In this document: piece by piece, positions 7,235-13,696 of the stretch
Numbering within the stretch: position 1 is the first letter of the stretch
Layout of the letters: each line of letters starts with the position of its first letter
Assembly (NCBI GenBank): GCA_028822475.1
Contig: JAPKDT010000029.1
Location: 1 to 13,696 of the forward strand
From: SAR324 cluster bacterium
Lineage (GTDB): Bacteria; SAR324; NAC60-12
Reading direction: 5' to 3'
Length of the DNA: 13,696 nt
Notes under the pieces: generated by a model
Databases searched by the model: none
What the model saw: only the letters and a program-made list of their open reading frames with translations
Told to the model about the DNA's origin: nothing
Position numbers and translations under genes: made by a program

Positions 7235-8044
7235 CTACTGAAATATTTTATTAACAAATTTCATAGTTATTGAAGTGACCTCTTCAAACTCCTGATCAAG
7301 AATGACAACATGTTTTGATTTCTCCATCCAGTGAGATTCACGGACAGCAGACTGAACACCACGGAAAATTATTTCACCACTTTTTAAATCAACAGTTTCA
7401 TCCAAATTTGCTTGGATAATCAGAATCGGCTGATAAATTCGAGGCAACCGCTTTTCGGTTTCGAGTTGTAATTTAAGCAGTTGTACACCTGCTTTGAGGG
7501 GATTGACTTTGTAACCCTGCCACGGCATAGCGTTTCTTTCATCTTCTGCTTTTTTTGGTACAGCAAAAACGAAAGGAGAAGCGACAATCATAAAAAATTT
7601 ACTCAGCAGTGAGGAGGCCAGCTTCATTGCCGGAGCATACAGCAGCAGAGCTTTAATTTCAGGATGTTCTGAGGCAAGATGCAGGGCAAGGATGCTGCCG
7701 GTAGACTCACCGCCCACAATCACTCTTGAACATTTTTTCTGTAGTTCAGCATAGGCTTTTTCACAGACTGCAATCCATTCCCTGCGATGAGTTTGATTCA
7801 GTTTCTCCGGTGTTGTTCCGTGCCCTGGAAGCAACACTGCTGAGACAGTGAAACCTTCATCATGAAAACGCTTGGCCAGTGGACGAACCTCAGCCGTTGT
7901 TGCGGTAAGGCCATGTAGCAAAAGCACACCATCATCTCCACCTTCCCAAAAAAAATTTCCTCCTTCCAACTCAGGATTTACAAGAGGAAGCTCTACTGTA
8001 GTTGATGAATCTGATAGTTCAGGATTGATATGGGAACGGCTCAT
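7235..8044 (-). CDS. Alpha/beta hydrolase, carboxylesterase / monoacylglycerol-lipase type
   Basis: A serine hydrolase of 269 residues from the ATG at 8044. The fold markers are GVLLLHGLTATTAEVRPLA with the oxyanion HG (residues 44-45), LLPGHGTTPEKL, the nucleophile elbow GGESTG with S114, the acid in QANLDETVD (D215) and the histidine in SKHVVI (H245). The arrangement resembles Est30-type carboxylesterases and bacterial monoglyceride lipases, which cleave short or medium acyl esters. No signal peptide is visible, so it is probably cytoplasmic. An in-frame TTG at 8059 would add five residues and has AAAGAGA upstream, but ATG is preferred because the other genes here use ATG starts with A-rich leaders. 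It is divergent from the ABC operon and 301 bp upstream of FAAL on the same strand; a functional link to the acyl-AMP ligase is possible but unproven. Confidence 0.85.
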   Translation of the reverse strand: MSRSHINPELSDSSTTVELPLVNPELEGGNFFWEGGDDGVLLLHGLTATTAEVRPLAKRFHDEGFTVSAVLLPGHGTTPEKLNQTHRREWIAVCEKAYAELQKKCSRVIVGGESTGSILALHLASEHPEIKALLLYAPAMKLASSLLSKFFMIVASPFVFAVPKKAEDERNAMPWQGYKVNPLKAGVQLLKLQLETEKRLPRIYQPILIIQANLDETVDLKSGEIIFRGVQSAVRESHWMEKSKHVVILDQEFEEVTSITMKFVNKIFQ

Positions 8045-8088
8045 TTTGCTTGTTTTCAACTATTTCTCTTTAGTCTCTAAATTACACG

Positions 8089-8116
8089 ATTTTAGAAAAT
8101 CTTAATGCTGTGTCAT
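8089..8116 (-). promoter_or_regulatory. Candidate sigma70 promoter of the alpha/beta hydrolase gene
   Basis: Reading the minus strand, ATGACA (8116-8111) and TAAAAT (8094-8089) are separated by 16 bp, each matching five of six consensus bases. The predicted start of transcription is near 8081, giving a leader of about 37 bases before the ATG at 8044. It sits in the same divergent gap as the ABC operon promoter, with no overlap between the two. Confidence 0.5.
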
Positions 8117-8138
8117 TTGTTGTGTTTTGTGTTTTGTC

Positions 8139-8167
8139 TTGATACAAAAATCTGCAAGTAATAGAAT
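8139..8167 (+). promoter_or_regulatory. Sigma70-type promoter of the ABC transporter operon
   Basis: TTGATA (8139-8144) and TAGAAT (8162-8167) lie 17 bp apart, each matching five of six consensus bases. This is the best promoter match I found in the window. Transcription would begin near 8174, about 47 bases before the ATPase ATG. Two copies of TAGTCTA (8190-8196 and 8206-8212) lie in the leader and could be a minor regulatory or chance repeat. Confidence 0.58.
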
Positions 8168-8220
8168 AGTTATTTTATTATCCACAGTATAGTCTATAGT
8201 ATTTTTAGTCTAGGTTCTTT

Positions 8221-9165
8221 ATGATTCGTGTTCAAGCACTGAGCAAAAATTTTAACAACTTCCAAGCAGTCGATCAAGTTTCATTTGAGGTTCAGCGCGG
8301 AGAAGTTTTAGGTTTTCTAGGGCCGAACGGTGCAGGCAAATCTACAACTATGAAAATGCTGACCTGTTTTATCCCTCCGAGTTCAGGAACTGCTGATATA
8401 TGCGGCTTTAGTATTCTGGACAATCCTCTTCAGGTACGTGCTCAAATTGGTTATCTTCCTGAAAGCGCGCCTTCTTATGATGAAATGCTGGTAGGAGAGT
8501 TCCTCCGTTTTGTCGGCGAGATCCGCGGTTACAGCGGTAAGGAACTTCAAAGAAGAGTCAGTGTTGTGATCGAAATGACCGCTCTCGGAGATGTCAAGGA
8601 TCAAATGATAGAGACTCTCTCCAAAGGTTTCCGGCAGCGTACCAGTCTTGCTCAGGCTTTGATTCATGATCCACCTGTGCTGATTCTTGATGAACCTACG
8701 GATGGGCTTGATCCAAATCAGAAACATGAGGTCCGCTCATTGATTAAAGACATGAGTGAGGAACGTACAATTTTGATTTCAACACATATTTTAGAGGAAG
8801 TTGAATCAGTTTGCACACGTGCTATGATAATTTCAGCTGGTAAAGTTGTGGGTTATGGAACTCCGGATGAACTGATGTCTCAATCGTTGTACCGTAATTC
8901 TGTCACGGTAAGTGTAAATGCTGCAGATCCGACACAGTTGTTGAAAGATTTTAATGAGCTGGATTTTATTTACTCAGTTGAACGTGTACCTGAGAAACGT
9001 GATGGTGTTATTACAATGCGTTTGTATCCACAAAAAAAGGAATCAATAGCACTACAGGTAGAAAAATATATTTTTGCCCAGAATATGCCGATAGAAAACT
9101 TTAATGTGGATCGAGGGCGACTGGATGAAGTGTTTCGTGAACTTACTACAACAGACCAACAATAA
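8221..9165 (+). CDS. ABC transporter ATP-binding protein (GldA-like, ABC-2 export type)
   Basis: The nucleotide-binding subunit that should power the permease encoded next. In 314 residues the ABC motifs are all present: Walker A GPNGAGKST (34-42, K40), Q-loop region IGYLPESAP (76-84), signature LSKGFRQR (133-140), Walker B VLILDEPTDGLD (153-164) with the catalytic glutamate E158, and switch histidine H189 in ISTHILEEVE. The signature has K where most families have G (LSKGF), which is usual for this ABC-2/GldA/Nod-type branch. A C-terminal domain of about 100 residues after the switch region fits family length. The protein is cytoplasmic, at the inner membrane. The ATG at 8221 has only an AGG triplet 6 bp upstream. 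It is first in a three-gene operon and lies 57 bp before the permease. Confidence 0.93.
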   Translation: MIRVQALSKNFNNFQAVDQVSFEVQRGEVLGFLGPNGAGKSTTMKMLTCFIPPSSGTADICGFSILDNPLQVRAQIGYLPESAPSYDEMLVGEFLRFVGEIRGYSGKELQRRVSVVIEMTALGDVKDQMIETLSKGFRQRTSLAQALIHDPPVLILDEPTDGLDPNQKHEVRSLIKDMSEERTILISTHILEEVESVCTRAMIISAGKVVGYGTPDELMSQSLYRNSVTVSVNAADPTQLLKDFNELDFIYSVERVPEKRDGVITMRLYPQKKESIALQVEKYIFAQNMPIENFNVDRGRLDEVFRELTTTDQQ

Positions 9166-9222
9166 AAGATTGACAGCCCGAGATTTACCCTACATCAGAA
9201 ACTGAAACATTAATGATTGGCT

Positions 9223-9957
9223 ATGAACGGATTTTATCCAATATTTAAACGTGAACTACTGGCTTATTTTCGCTCGCCGGTGGCTTATGTATTTATAATT
9301 ATTTTTTTAGCGGCTAATGCAGGCTGCACGTTTTTTCTGGGGAATTTTTACAATTCTCAACAAGCGAGTCTTGAAATCTTTTTCCTTTTTCATCCGTGGC
9401 TTTATTTGTTCCTGATTCCTGCTGTAGGTATGCGTCTCTGGGCAGAGGAACGCCGCACAGGTACAGGTGAACTGCTGCTCACATTTCCGGTACGTTTGAC
9501 GACAACAGTCTTTGCAAAATTTTTTGCTGCCTGGTTATTTATCGGTATTTCACTGCTGCTCACTTTTCCGATGATTTTAACTGTGAATTTTCTGGGAAGC
9601 CCAGACAATGGGCCAATCGTCACAGGATATTTAGGAAGTTTCCTGATGGCAGGCTCCTATCTGGCGATTGCCAGCTTCACTTCCGCACTGACAAAAAATC
9701 AGGTTATCAGTTTTATCCTCAGTGTCAATATCTGTCTGGTGCTAGTTTTGTTAGGTTGGGGAGTCTTGAGTGAAAGCCTGAATGCAATTTTTCCTGTATG
9801 GATAAGTGATTTTGTTAGTCAATTTAGTTTCACCACTCATTTCGATGCCATCCGTAGAGGAGTGGTTGATCTGAGAGATTTAATTTATTTTGTTTCAATT
9901 ATTGTCATCATGCTGATGTTAAATGTAGTAGTTCTTGAATCGCACAAAGCATCCTGA
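9223..9957 (+). CDS. ABC-2 type permease (GldF-like)
   Basis: Inner-membrane subunit of the ABC system, 244 residues from the ATG at 9223. Six hydrophobic segments can be seen at about residues 19-39, 55-73, 99-123, 136-156, 161-184 and 220-239, matching the six-helix ABC-2 permease plan. The motif MRLWAEERRTGTGELLL (70-86) between helices 2 and 3 is characteristic of the GldF branch, as is the opening IFKRELLAYFRSPVAYVF. An upstream TTG at 9217 would add two residues but ATG is the more natural start. The leader lacks a Shine-Dalgarno sequence. Position directly after the ATPase and before a GldG-like protein supports the same complex. The substrate is unknown; the homologous set is linked to gliding in Bacteroidota but is widespread in non-gliding proteobacteria. 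Confidence 0.9.
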   Translation: MNGFYPIFKRELLAYFRSPVAYVFIIIFLAANAGCTFFLGNFYNSQQASLEIFFLFHPWLYLFLIPAVGMRLWAEERRTGTGELLLTFPVRLTTTVFAKFFAAWLFIGISLLLTFPMILTVNFLGSPDNGPIVTGYLGSFLMAGSYLAIASFTSALTKNQVISFILSVNICLVLVLLGWGVLSESLNAIFPVWISDFVSQFSFTTHFDAIRRGVVDLRDLIYFVSIIVIMLMLNVVVLESHKAS

Positions 9958-10025
9958 TTCAAGCACATATTTCATTTTCTGCTGCTGCAAAATTTTGTCA
10001 AAAGAACGTAGAACTTTAAACAAAA

Positions 10026-11936
10026 ATGAAAGAAGTTTCGTTGTCTAACACCTTGGGTAGTATAGTGCTGCTGCTGATTTGTTTAGTCGCTGTCAATGTG
10101 ATGGCGTCTTTTGTTCCTTTACGTTTTGATCTGACAGAGGAGCGTCTTTACACTATTTCAGACGGTTCACGCAAGATTCTGGAAAGTTTGAAGGAGCCTG
10201 TCCGGATTAACTTTTATTATTCCAGCGATAATGCGGAACTGCCTCAAAACTTCAAAACTTATGCACAACGTGTACGGGAATTGCTTGAGGAATATGCTGC
10301 AATCTCAAAGGGTCAGGTAATTCTGGAAATTTCGGATCCAAAACCGGATACAGAGGAAGAAGAGTGGGCAAAGAAATACGGAATCAAAAGCATCACTCTG
10401 CCTTCTGGAAACACTGTTTATTTTGGGGCAGTTGTCTCAATGCTTGATCAGGAAATGCTACTGCCATATTTTGATCAACGCAGGCAGGAATTTCTGGAAT
10501 ATGATATTACACAAGCTATTCAAAAAGTAAGTTCGACATCTACTGCAAAAGTTGGTTTGTTGAGTGCAATGAATCTTCAAGGCGGGAGATCGAGGATTCC
10601 CGGACAGCCTCCTGCACAGAAATGGGTTTTTCAGAGTGAATTGGAAAAATCTGTATCGGTGGAAAATTTAGCATTGACCACAGAAGAAATTCCGGATGAT
10701 ATTAGCCTGCTGATTGTCCTGCACCCACGGGGCTTTAGTCCACGGTTGCAGTATGCACTGGATCAGTATGTACTACGCGGTGGGAGACTTGTTGTTTTGC
10801 TTGATCCAAATGCTAGAGCAGATATGACTTCTCCGGAAAATCAGTTTGGTCAGCAACCTCAGCTTGCCAGTGACCTGCCGATTTTACTCAAAACTTGGGG
10901 CGTGGCCTATGACTCAACTAAAGTTGCGGGAGATCGTCTGCATGCAACTCAAGTCAATACCGGAAAGGGTGTAGTCAGTTTTCCTATGTGGATGACTTTC
11001 CGTACCCAGTCACTGGATCAGGAACATCCGATTACTGCTCAACTGGAAAATCTGCTTTTTGTTGAGGCAGGCTCATTTAGTAAGGCTGCTGAGAGCAAAA
11101 CTGAATTTACAGCGCTACTTTCACTTTCTGAGCAAAGCGGTTTGATCGATGCGTTCCAACTTCGATTTACCGCTCCGGATCAACTCTCACGTGATATGCA
11201 AGTTGACGGCAGCACGAAAGCAGTGATGGCAATTACTGCCGGAATATTTAGCAGTGCCTTTCCAAATGGTCAGCCGGTCAAAGAAAAAAAAGATCCTCAA
11301 GCTCAGGCGGTGGGAGACGAAAGTGAAGCAGAAACTAAGCTCAAGTACACGCACCTGAACGAATCCACGGAACGTAATTCGATTTTGCTCTTCAGTGATG
11401 TTGATTTTCTCTCAGATCAATTTTCTGTGCAGAAACTGAATTTTCTCGGACAGAGCATCATCCAGCCCACAAATGACAATTTGAATCTGATGCTTAATGC
11501 CACAGAGCATCTTTCTGGAAATGAAGCCTTGATGAGTATTCGTTCAAGAGGTCGTTTTTCAAGGCCTTTTACACGTTTACTGGCCATGCAGAAACAGGCT
11601 CAACTCCTTCATCAAGTTGAGGAAAAACAACTGCTTTCACAACTGGATGAAGTTCAGCAGCGTTTGAACGGTCTGCTCGAATCTGCAGGAAATAAAGGTC
11701 AGCAAGAAGTTATTTTACCTCCGGAAGTTCAAGAGGAAATTCAGCAATTTAGGGAGGAGGAACGGCAGGCGCGCCGTAAATTAAGAGATGTCCGTAAGAT
11801 TTTGCGACAGGATATCGAGTTGCTTGGTCAAGGATTACTCCTGCTGAACATGCTGCTAGTACCTTTAATTGTCGGCATTATCGGTGTTTTTGTTTACCGT
11901 TACCGCACACGGCAACGCCGCAAAACAGTCCGTTAG
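10026..11936 (+). CDS. GldG-like ABC transporter auxiliary membrane protein
   Basis: A 636-residue protein, membrane-anchored at both ends: helix at about 8-30 and another at about 600-625 followed by a basic tail (RYRTRQRRKTVR). The large region between them should be periplasmic. After the first helix comes FDLTEERLYTISDGSRKILESL and then NFKTYAQRVRELLEEYA and EISDPKPDTEEEEWAKKYGI, typical of the ABC-transporter auxiliary domain (ABC_transp_aux/GldG). The ISLLIVLHPRGFSP and GGRLVVLLDPNA segments resemble the Rossmann-like core of the family. Further on are a polar low-complexity stretch (about 417-445), the conserved MSIRSRGRFSRPFTRL motif and two predicted coiled-coil stretches (about 521-553 and 567-598) just before the last helix. 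It probably assists the ATPase/permease pair. The usual fourth gene of such clusters, a DUF4340 protein, is not here. Confidence 0.88.
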   Translation: MKEVSLSNTLGSIVLLLICLVAVNVMASFVPLRFDLTEERLYTISDGSRKILESLKEPVRINFYYSSDNAELPQNFKTYAQRVRELLEEYAAISKGQVILEISDPKPDTEEEEWAKKYGIKSITLPSGNTVYFGAVVSMLDQEMLLPYFDQRRQEFLEYDITQAIQKVSSTSTAKVGLLSAMNLQGGRSRIPGQPPAQKWVFQSELEKSVSVENLALTTEEIPDDISLLIVLHPRGFSPRLQYALDQYVLRGGRLVVLLDPNARADMTSPENQFGQQPQLASDLPILLKTWGVAYDSTKVAGDRLHATQVNTGKGVVSFPMWMTFRTQSLDQEHPITAQLENLLFVEAGSFSKAAESKTEFTALLSLSEQSGLIDAFQLRFTAPDQLSRDMQVDGSTKAVMAITAGIFSSAFPNGQPVKEKKDPQAQAVGDESEAETKLKYTHLNESTERNSILLFSDVDFLSDQFSVQKLNFLGQSIIQPTNDNLNLMLNATEHLSGNEALMSIRSRGRFSRPFTRLLAMQKQAQLLHQVEEKQLLSQLDEVQQRLNGLLESAGNKGQQEVILPPEVQEEIQQFREEERQARRKLRDVRKILRQDIELLGQGLLLLNMLLVPLIVGIIGVFVYRYRTRQRRKTVR

Positions 11937-12077
11937 GCACGGAATTTTCTATGCTCCTTGTCATTCCTTCTATATCAATATTAGAACGCCGAGGGAAGTA
12001 TATTAAATTTTTATCTCCGCTCAGAGCATGAAGTAAACAAGACAGAAGCTCAATTGCTATTCAAGCCTCAGTTTTAA

Positions 12078-13373
12078 TCAGGCAGCACGTTTATTGAATT
12101 GAGCAGTCTCAGTTGATTCCTTCAGTGCTGCAGTTGAAGACTCTCCTCCAGCCACGGTGTTCTGCACTGCGTCAAAATAACTTGTACCCACAAAACTTTG
12201 ATGTTTGACTGCTTTGAAACCTTTTGTTTCTGCAAGTTCAAATTCACGTTTTTGCAGTTCGGAATAAGCACCCATTCCGCGTGTACTGTAGCCTTTTGCC
12301 AATTCGAACATACTTGTGTTCAAAGCATGAAATCCGGCGAGTGTCACAAATTGAAATTTGTAACCCATTGCTCCGATTTCTTGCTGGAATTTCTCAATCG
12401 TCAGATCATCGAGATGCATACTCCAGTTGAAAGATGGTGAACAGTTATAGGCCAGCATCTGGTTAGGATATTTTTCATGGATCGCGTCTGCGAACTTACT
12501 TGCTTCTGCCAAGTTTGGTGTTGAAGTTTCACACCATAAAAGGTCACAGTGTGGGGCATAAGCCAGACCACGTGCAATCGCGCATTCAATGCCTCCATTC
12601 ATCCGGAAAAACCCTTCTGGAGTACGTTCCTTATCCGCAATAAATTCTTGATCAGCCGGATCAACGTCACTTGTCAACAACTTAGCACTGTTGGCATCAG
12701 TTCGAGCCATTAGTACTGTCGGTACTCCCATTACATCTGCCGCGAGTCTTGCTGCAGTTAGTTTGCGGATAAATTCAGAAGTTGGGACAAGAACCTTCCC
12801 GCCCATGTGTCCACATTTCTTTTCAGATGCGAACTGGTCTTCAAAATGAACTCCGGAGGCACCTGCTTCAATCATGTGCTTCATTAGTTCATAGGCATTC
12901 AACACACCACCAAATCCTGCTTCTGCGTCAGCAACAATTGGAGCAAACCAATGTACATCACTCCGGCCCTCACTGTGATCAATCTGATCAGCTCTGGTGA
13001 GAGCATTATTTATTTTGCGTACAACGTTAGGTACACTGTCAACTGGATATAAACTTTGATCAGGATACATTTCTCCGGCAGTGTTTGCGTCTGCAGCCAC
13101 TTGCCATCCACTAAGATAAATTGCCTTCAGTCCTGCCTGCACCTGTTGTACAGCCTGATTTCCAGTCAAAGCTCCAAGCGTGTGGATATAAGGGTTTTCC
13201 TGCATTAAGTCCCACAGACGTTCTGCTCCGACTCTAGCCAAGGTGTGTTCTACCTTCAGTGTGCCCTGCAGCTTGTTGACATCCTCAGCTCCATAGGGGC
13301 GATCAACACCTTGCCAGCGTGGATTGTTAGACCATTCTTCATTCAGACTTTGCATTTGTGTATTGTTCGACAT
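12078..13373 (-). CDS. aceA: Isocitrate lyase (glyoxylate shunt)
   Basis: Cleaves isocitrate to glyoxylate and succinate, letting the cell grow on acetate or fatty acids by bypassing the two decarboxylations of the TCA cycle. The 431-residue protein is the size of E. coli AceA. The catalytic signature KKCGHMGGK is at 185-193 with the active-site cysteine C187. Also visible are GGWQ-type N-terminal motif LSGWQVAADAN (87-97), the metal-binding ADAEAGFGG (148-156), VHFEDQ (175-180), LMARTDA (221-227), ECAIARGLAYAPHCDLLW and NCSPSFNW. The ATG at 13373 is preceded by AGGAG five bases upstream, the only strong Shine-Dalgarno in the window. Malate synthase is not in the window, so either it is elsewhere or the gene is unlinked. 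The gene converges with the GldG-like gene across a 141-bp gap in which I see no clear intrinsic terminator. Confidence 0.97.
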   Translation of the reverse strand: MSNNTQMQSLNEEWSNNPRWQGVDRPYGAEDVNKLQGTLKVEHTLARVGAERLWDLMQENPYIHTLGALTGNQAVQQVQAGLKAIYLSGWQVAADANTAGEMYPDQSLYPVDSVPNVVRKINNALTRADQIDHSEGRSDVHWFAPIVADAEAGFGGVLNAYELMKHMIEAGASGVHFEDQFASEKKCGHMGGKVLVPTSEFIRKLTAARLAADVMGVPTVLMARTDANSAKLLTSDVDPADQEFIADKERTPEGFFRMNGGIECAIARGLAYAPHCDLLWCETSTPNLAEASKFADAIHEKYPNQMLAYNCSPSFNWSMHLDDLTIEKFQQEIGAMGYKFQFVTLAGFHALNTSMFELAKGYSTRGMGAYSELQKREFELAETKGFKAVKHQSFVGTSYFDAVQNTVAGGESSTAALKESTETAQFNKRAA

Positions 13374-13377
13374 GGGA

Positions 13378-13386
13378 ACTCCTGAT
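13378..13386 (-). promoter_or_regulatory. Strong ribosome binding site of isocitrate lyase
   Basis: On the minus strand AGGAG is followed by TTCCC and the ATG, an ideal five-base spacing. It supports the chosen start and stands out because the nine other genes (where the start is visible) have no comparable sequence. Confidence 0.75.
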
Positions 13387-13399
13387 TGTCATGTTAGTA

Positions 13400-13409
13400 A
13401 TTCCGGAAT
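13400..13409. repeat. 10-bp palindrome ATTCCGGAAT in the isocitrate lyase leader
   Basis: Perfect palindrome 27 bp upstream of the aceA ATG. It may be part of the leader-region control elements or a protein-binding site; alone it is weak evidence. Confidence 0.35.
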
Positions 13410-13413
13410 GAAT

Positions 13414-13450
13414 TTTTGCTCCCGGATTGAGACTTTTGCTCTGACTGAGA
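13414..13450. promoter_or_regulatory. Two degenerate tandem repeats upstream of aceA
   Basis: TTTTGCTC occurs at 13414-13421 and 13434-13441, 20 bp apart, and each copy is followed by TGAGA (13428-13432 and 13446-13450). The unit is therefore about 20 bp, close to two helical turns. It lies 41-77 bp from the aceA ATG, in the leader if the promoter at 13468-13496 is right. Could be a regulator site or a duplicated RNA element. Confidence 0.45.
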
Positions 13451-13467
13451 AAAAGATTTAAATCATG

Positions 13468-13496
13468 ATAATTTAGCGAAAAAGAAAAAAAAGCAA
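13468..13496 (-). promoter_or_regulatory. Candidate promoter of aceA
   Basis: On the minus strand TTGCTT (13496-13491) and AATTAT (13473-13468) are 17 bp apart, 3 of 6 and 4 of 6 matches. The match is weak but suits an activated or derepressed gene, and it lies exactly inside the inverted repeat described next. Transcription would begin near 13460. Confidence 0.35.
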
Positions 13497-13507
13497 AATT
13501 CGCTAAA
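13472..13507. promoter_or_regulatory. 9-bp inverted repeat, likely operator of aceA
   Basis: TTTAGCGAA (13472-13480) and TTCGCTAAA (13499-13507) are perfect reverse complements separated by 18 bp. The right arm (minus-strand view) overlaps the candidate -10 and the left arm lies just upstream of the candidate -35, as expected of a repressor or regulator site. The spacer is a poly-purine tract, so a hairpin in RNA with a loose loop is a second reading. Next to it are two overlapping short palindromes, GATTTAAATC (13455-13464) and ATCATGAT (13462-13469). Confidence 0.5.
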
Positions 13508-13628
13508 AGTGCTTTATTTTTTAAATTTTAATATTTTTTTTTGTAGCTTGGGTGAATTGCTTATTTTGTATACACTGAATCTAGTTTTGATTGTCATTCT
13601 GCAGTTAGAAATCTCTTGAAAAATATTA

Positions 13629-13657
13629 TTGCTTAGTTAATTTATTTAATGTATTAT
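13629..13657 (+). promoter_or_regulatory. Candidate plus-strand promoter at the right edge
   Basis: TTGCTT (13629-13634) and TATTAT (13652-13657) are separated by 17 bp; matches are 3 of 6 and 5 of 6. Transcription would start near 13664 and run out of the window, divergent from aceA. Low-complexity AT DNA makes a chance match possible. Confidence 0.3.
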
Positions 13658-13670
13658 TTTTTTATTAGAA

Positions 13671-13696
13671 TCTTTCGAAGTCTTAGCTGCGAAAGA
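13671..13696. repeat. 7-bp inverted repeat at the window end
   Basis: TCTTTCG (13671-13677) and CGAAAGA (13690-13696) are perfect reverse complements with a 12-base loop. It is a few bases past the predicted plus-strand start, so it could form a 5' leader hairpin or be an operator; the window ends at the last base of the arm, so a longer stem cannot be judged. Confidence 0.35.

Larger units (their letters stand above)
13510..13696. other. AT-rich non-coding region at the right edge
   Basis: No reading frame of useful length starts here on either strand. The content is AT-rich, with long T-runs, a palindrome TGTATACA (13567-13574) and the promoter and hairpin features listed separately. Its position next to the aceA promoter suggests a divergent gene or RNA begins beyond the window. 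Confidence 0.6.

Noticed and set aside
8045..8059. TTG at 8059 as start of the alpha/beta hydrolase
   Set aside because: Possible, but the ATG at 8044 is a better codon and fits the A-rich leader pattern of neighbouring genes.
8383..8727. 114-residue minus-strand open frame inside the ABC ATPase
   Set aside because: Antisense to Walker B and signature motif codons; no promoter or family features.
9217..9222. TTG at 9217 as start of the permease
   Set aside because: Adds only two residues; the ATG at 9223 begins the conserved MNGFYPIFKREL region.
8221..11936. Evidence of gliding motility from Gld-like genes
   Set aside because: The same ABC set is widespread in non-gliding bacteria, and no other gliding or type IX secretion gene is present.
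11937..12077. Intrinsic terminator between the GldG-like gene and aceA
   Set aside because: Only a distant ATGCTC/GAGCAT pair is visible; no GC-rich stem followed by a T-run on either strand.
13472..13520. The 9-bp inverted repeat as a rho-independent terminator
   Set aside because: T-rich bases follow on the plus strand, but no plus-strand gene ends upstream of it; operator or leader is a better reading.
1..13696. tRNA, rRNA, CRISPR array, insertion sequence or phage genes
   Set aside because: The intergenic gaps are short and hold no cloverleaf, repeat-spacer series or transposase; all longer frames are assigned to metabolic or transport genes.

Overview
The window looks like an ordinary chromosomal segment of a Gram-negative, AT-leaning bacterium. 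It holds ten protein-coding genes on both strands, one of them cut by the left edge. I see no RNA gene, insertion sequence, phage gene or CRISPR array. The gene mix (RluD, a Nit-type amidohydrolase, isocitrate lyase, a proteobacterial-style three-gene ABC export system, a fatty acyl-AMP ligase fused to an acyl carrier protein) suggests a proteobacterium or a deep relative such as the Deltaproteobacteria/SAR324 groups. That placement is inference and cannot be proven from this sequence.

Layout, left to right. (1) 2-535 (+): C-terminal part of a formylglycine-generating-enzyme-like (SUMF1) domain protein without the usual active-site cysteines. (2) 576-1688 (+): a double-hotdog acyl-CoA thioesterase of the ACOT9 type, best known from mitochondria. 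(3) 1792-2946 (+): a fold-type I PLP aminotransferase. (4) 3060-4040 (+) and 4033-4863 (+): RluD-type pseudouridine synthase and a Nit-family carbon-nitrogen hydrolase that overlap by 8 bp. (5) 6933-4906 (-): FAAL-ACP fusion. (6) 8044-7235 (-): alpha/beta hydrolase of the carboxylesterase/monoglyceride-lipase type. (7) 8221-11936 (+): ABC ATPase, ABC-2 permease and a GldG-like auxiliary membrane protein, read from a good sigma70-type promoter in the divergent gap. (8) 13373-12078 (-): isocitrate lyase, preceded by a 323-bp non-coding region rich in inverted and direct repeats.

Shared theme: several genes handle acyl groups or acetyl-CoA-derived carbon (thioesterase, FAAL-ACP, lipase-like hydrolase, isocitrate lyase), but they lie in separate transcription units and do not form one obvious pathway. 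The aminotransferase and the Nit-type hydrolase could together form a transaminase/omega-amidase salvage route.

I found no convincing new multi-gene system. The most unusual points are the repeat-rich control region of isocitrate lyase, the orphan FAAL-ACP with an operator-like element upstream, the eukaryote-like thioesterase, and the near absence of Shine-Dalgarno sequences except in front of isocitrate lyase.
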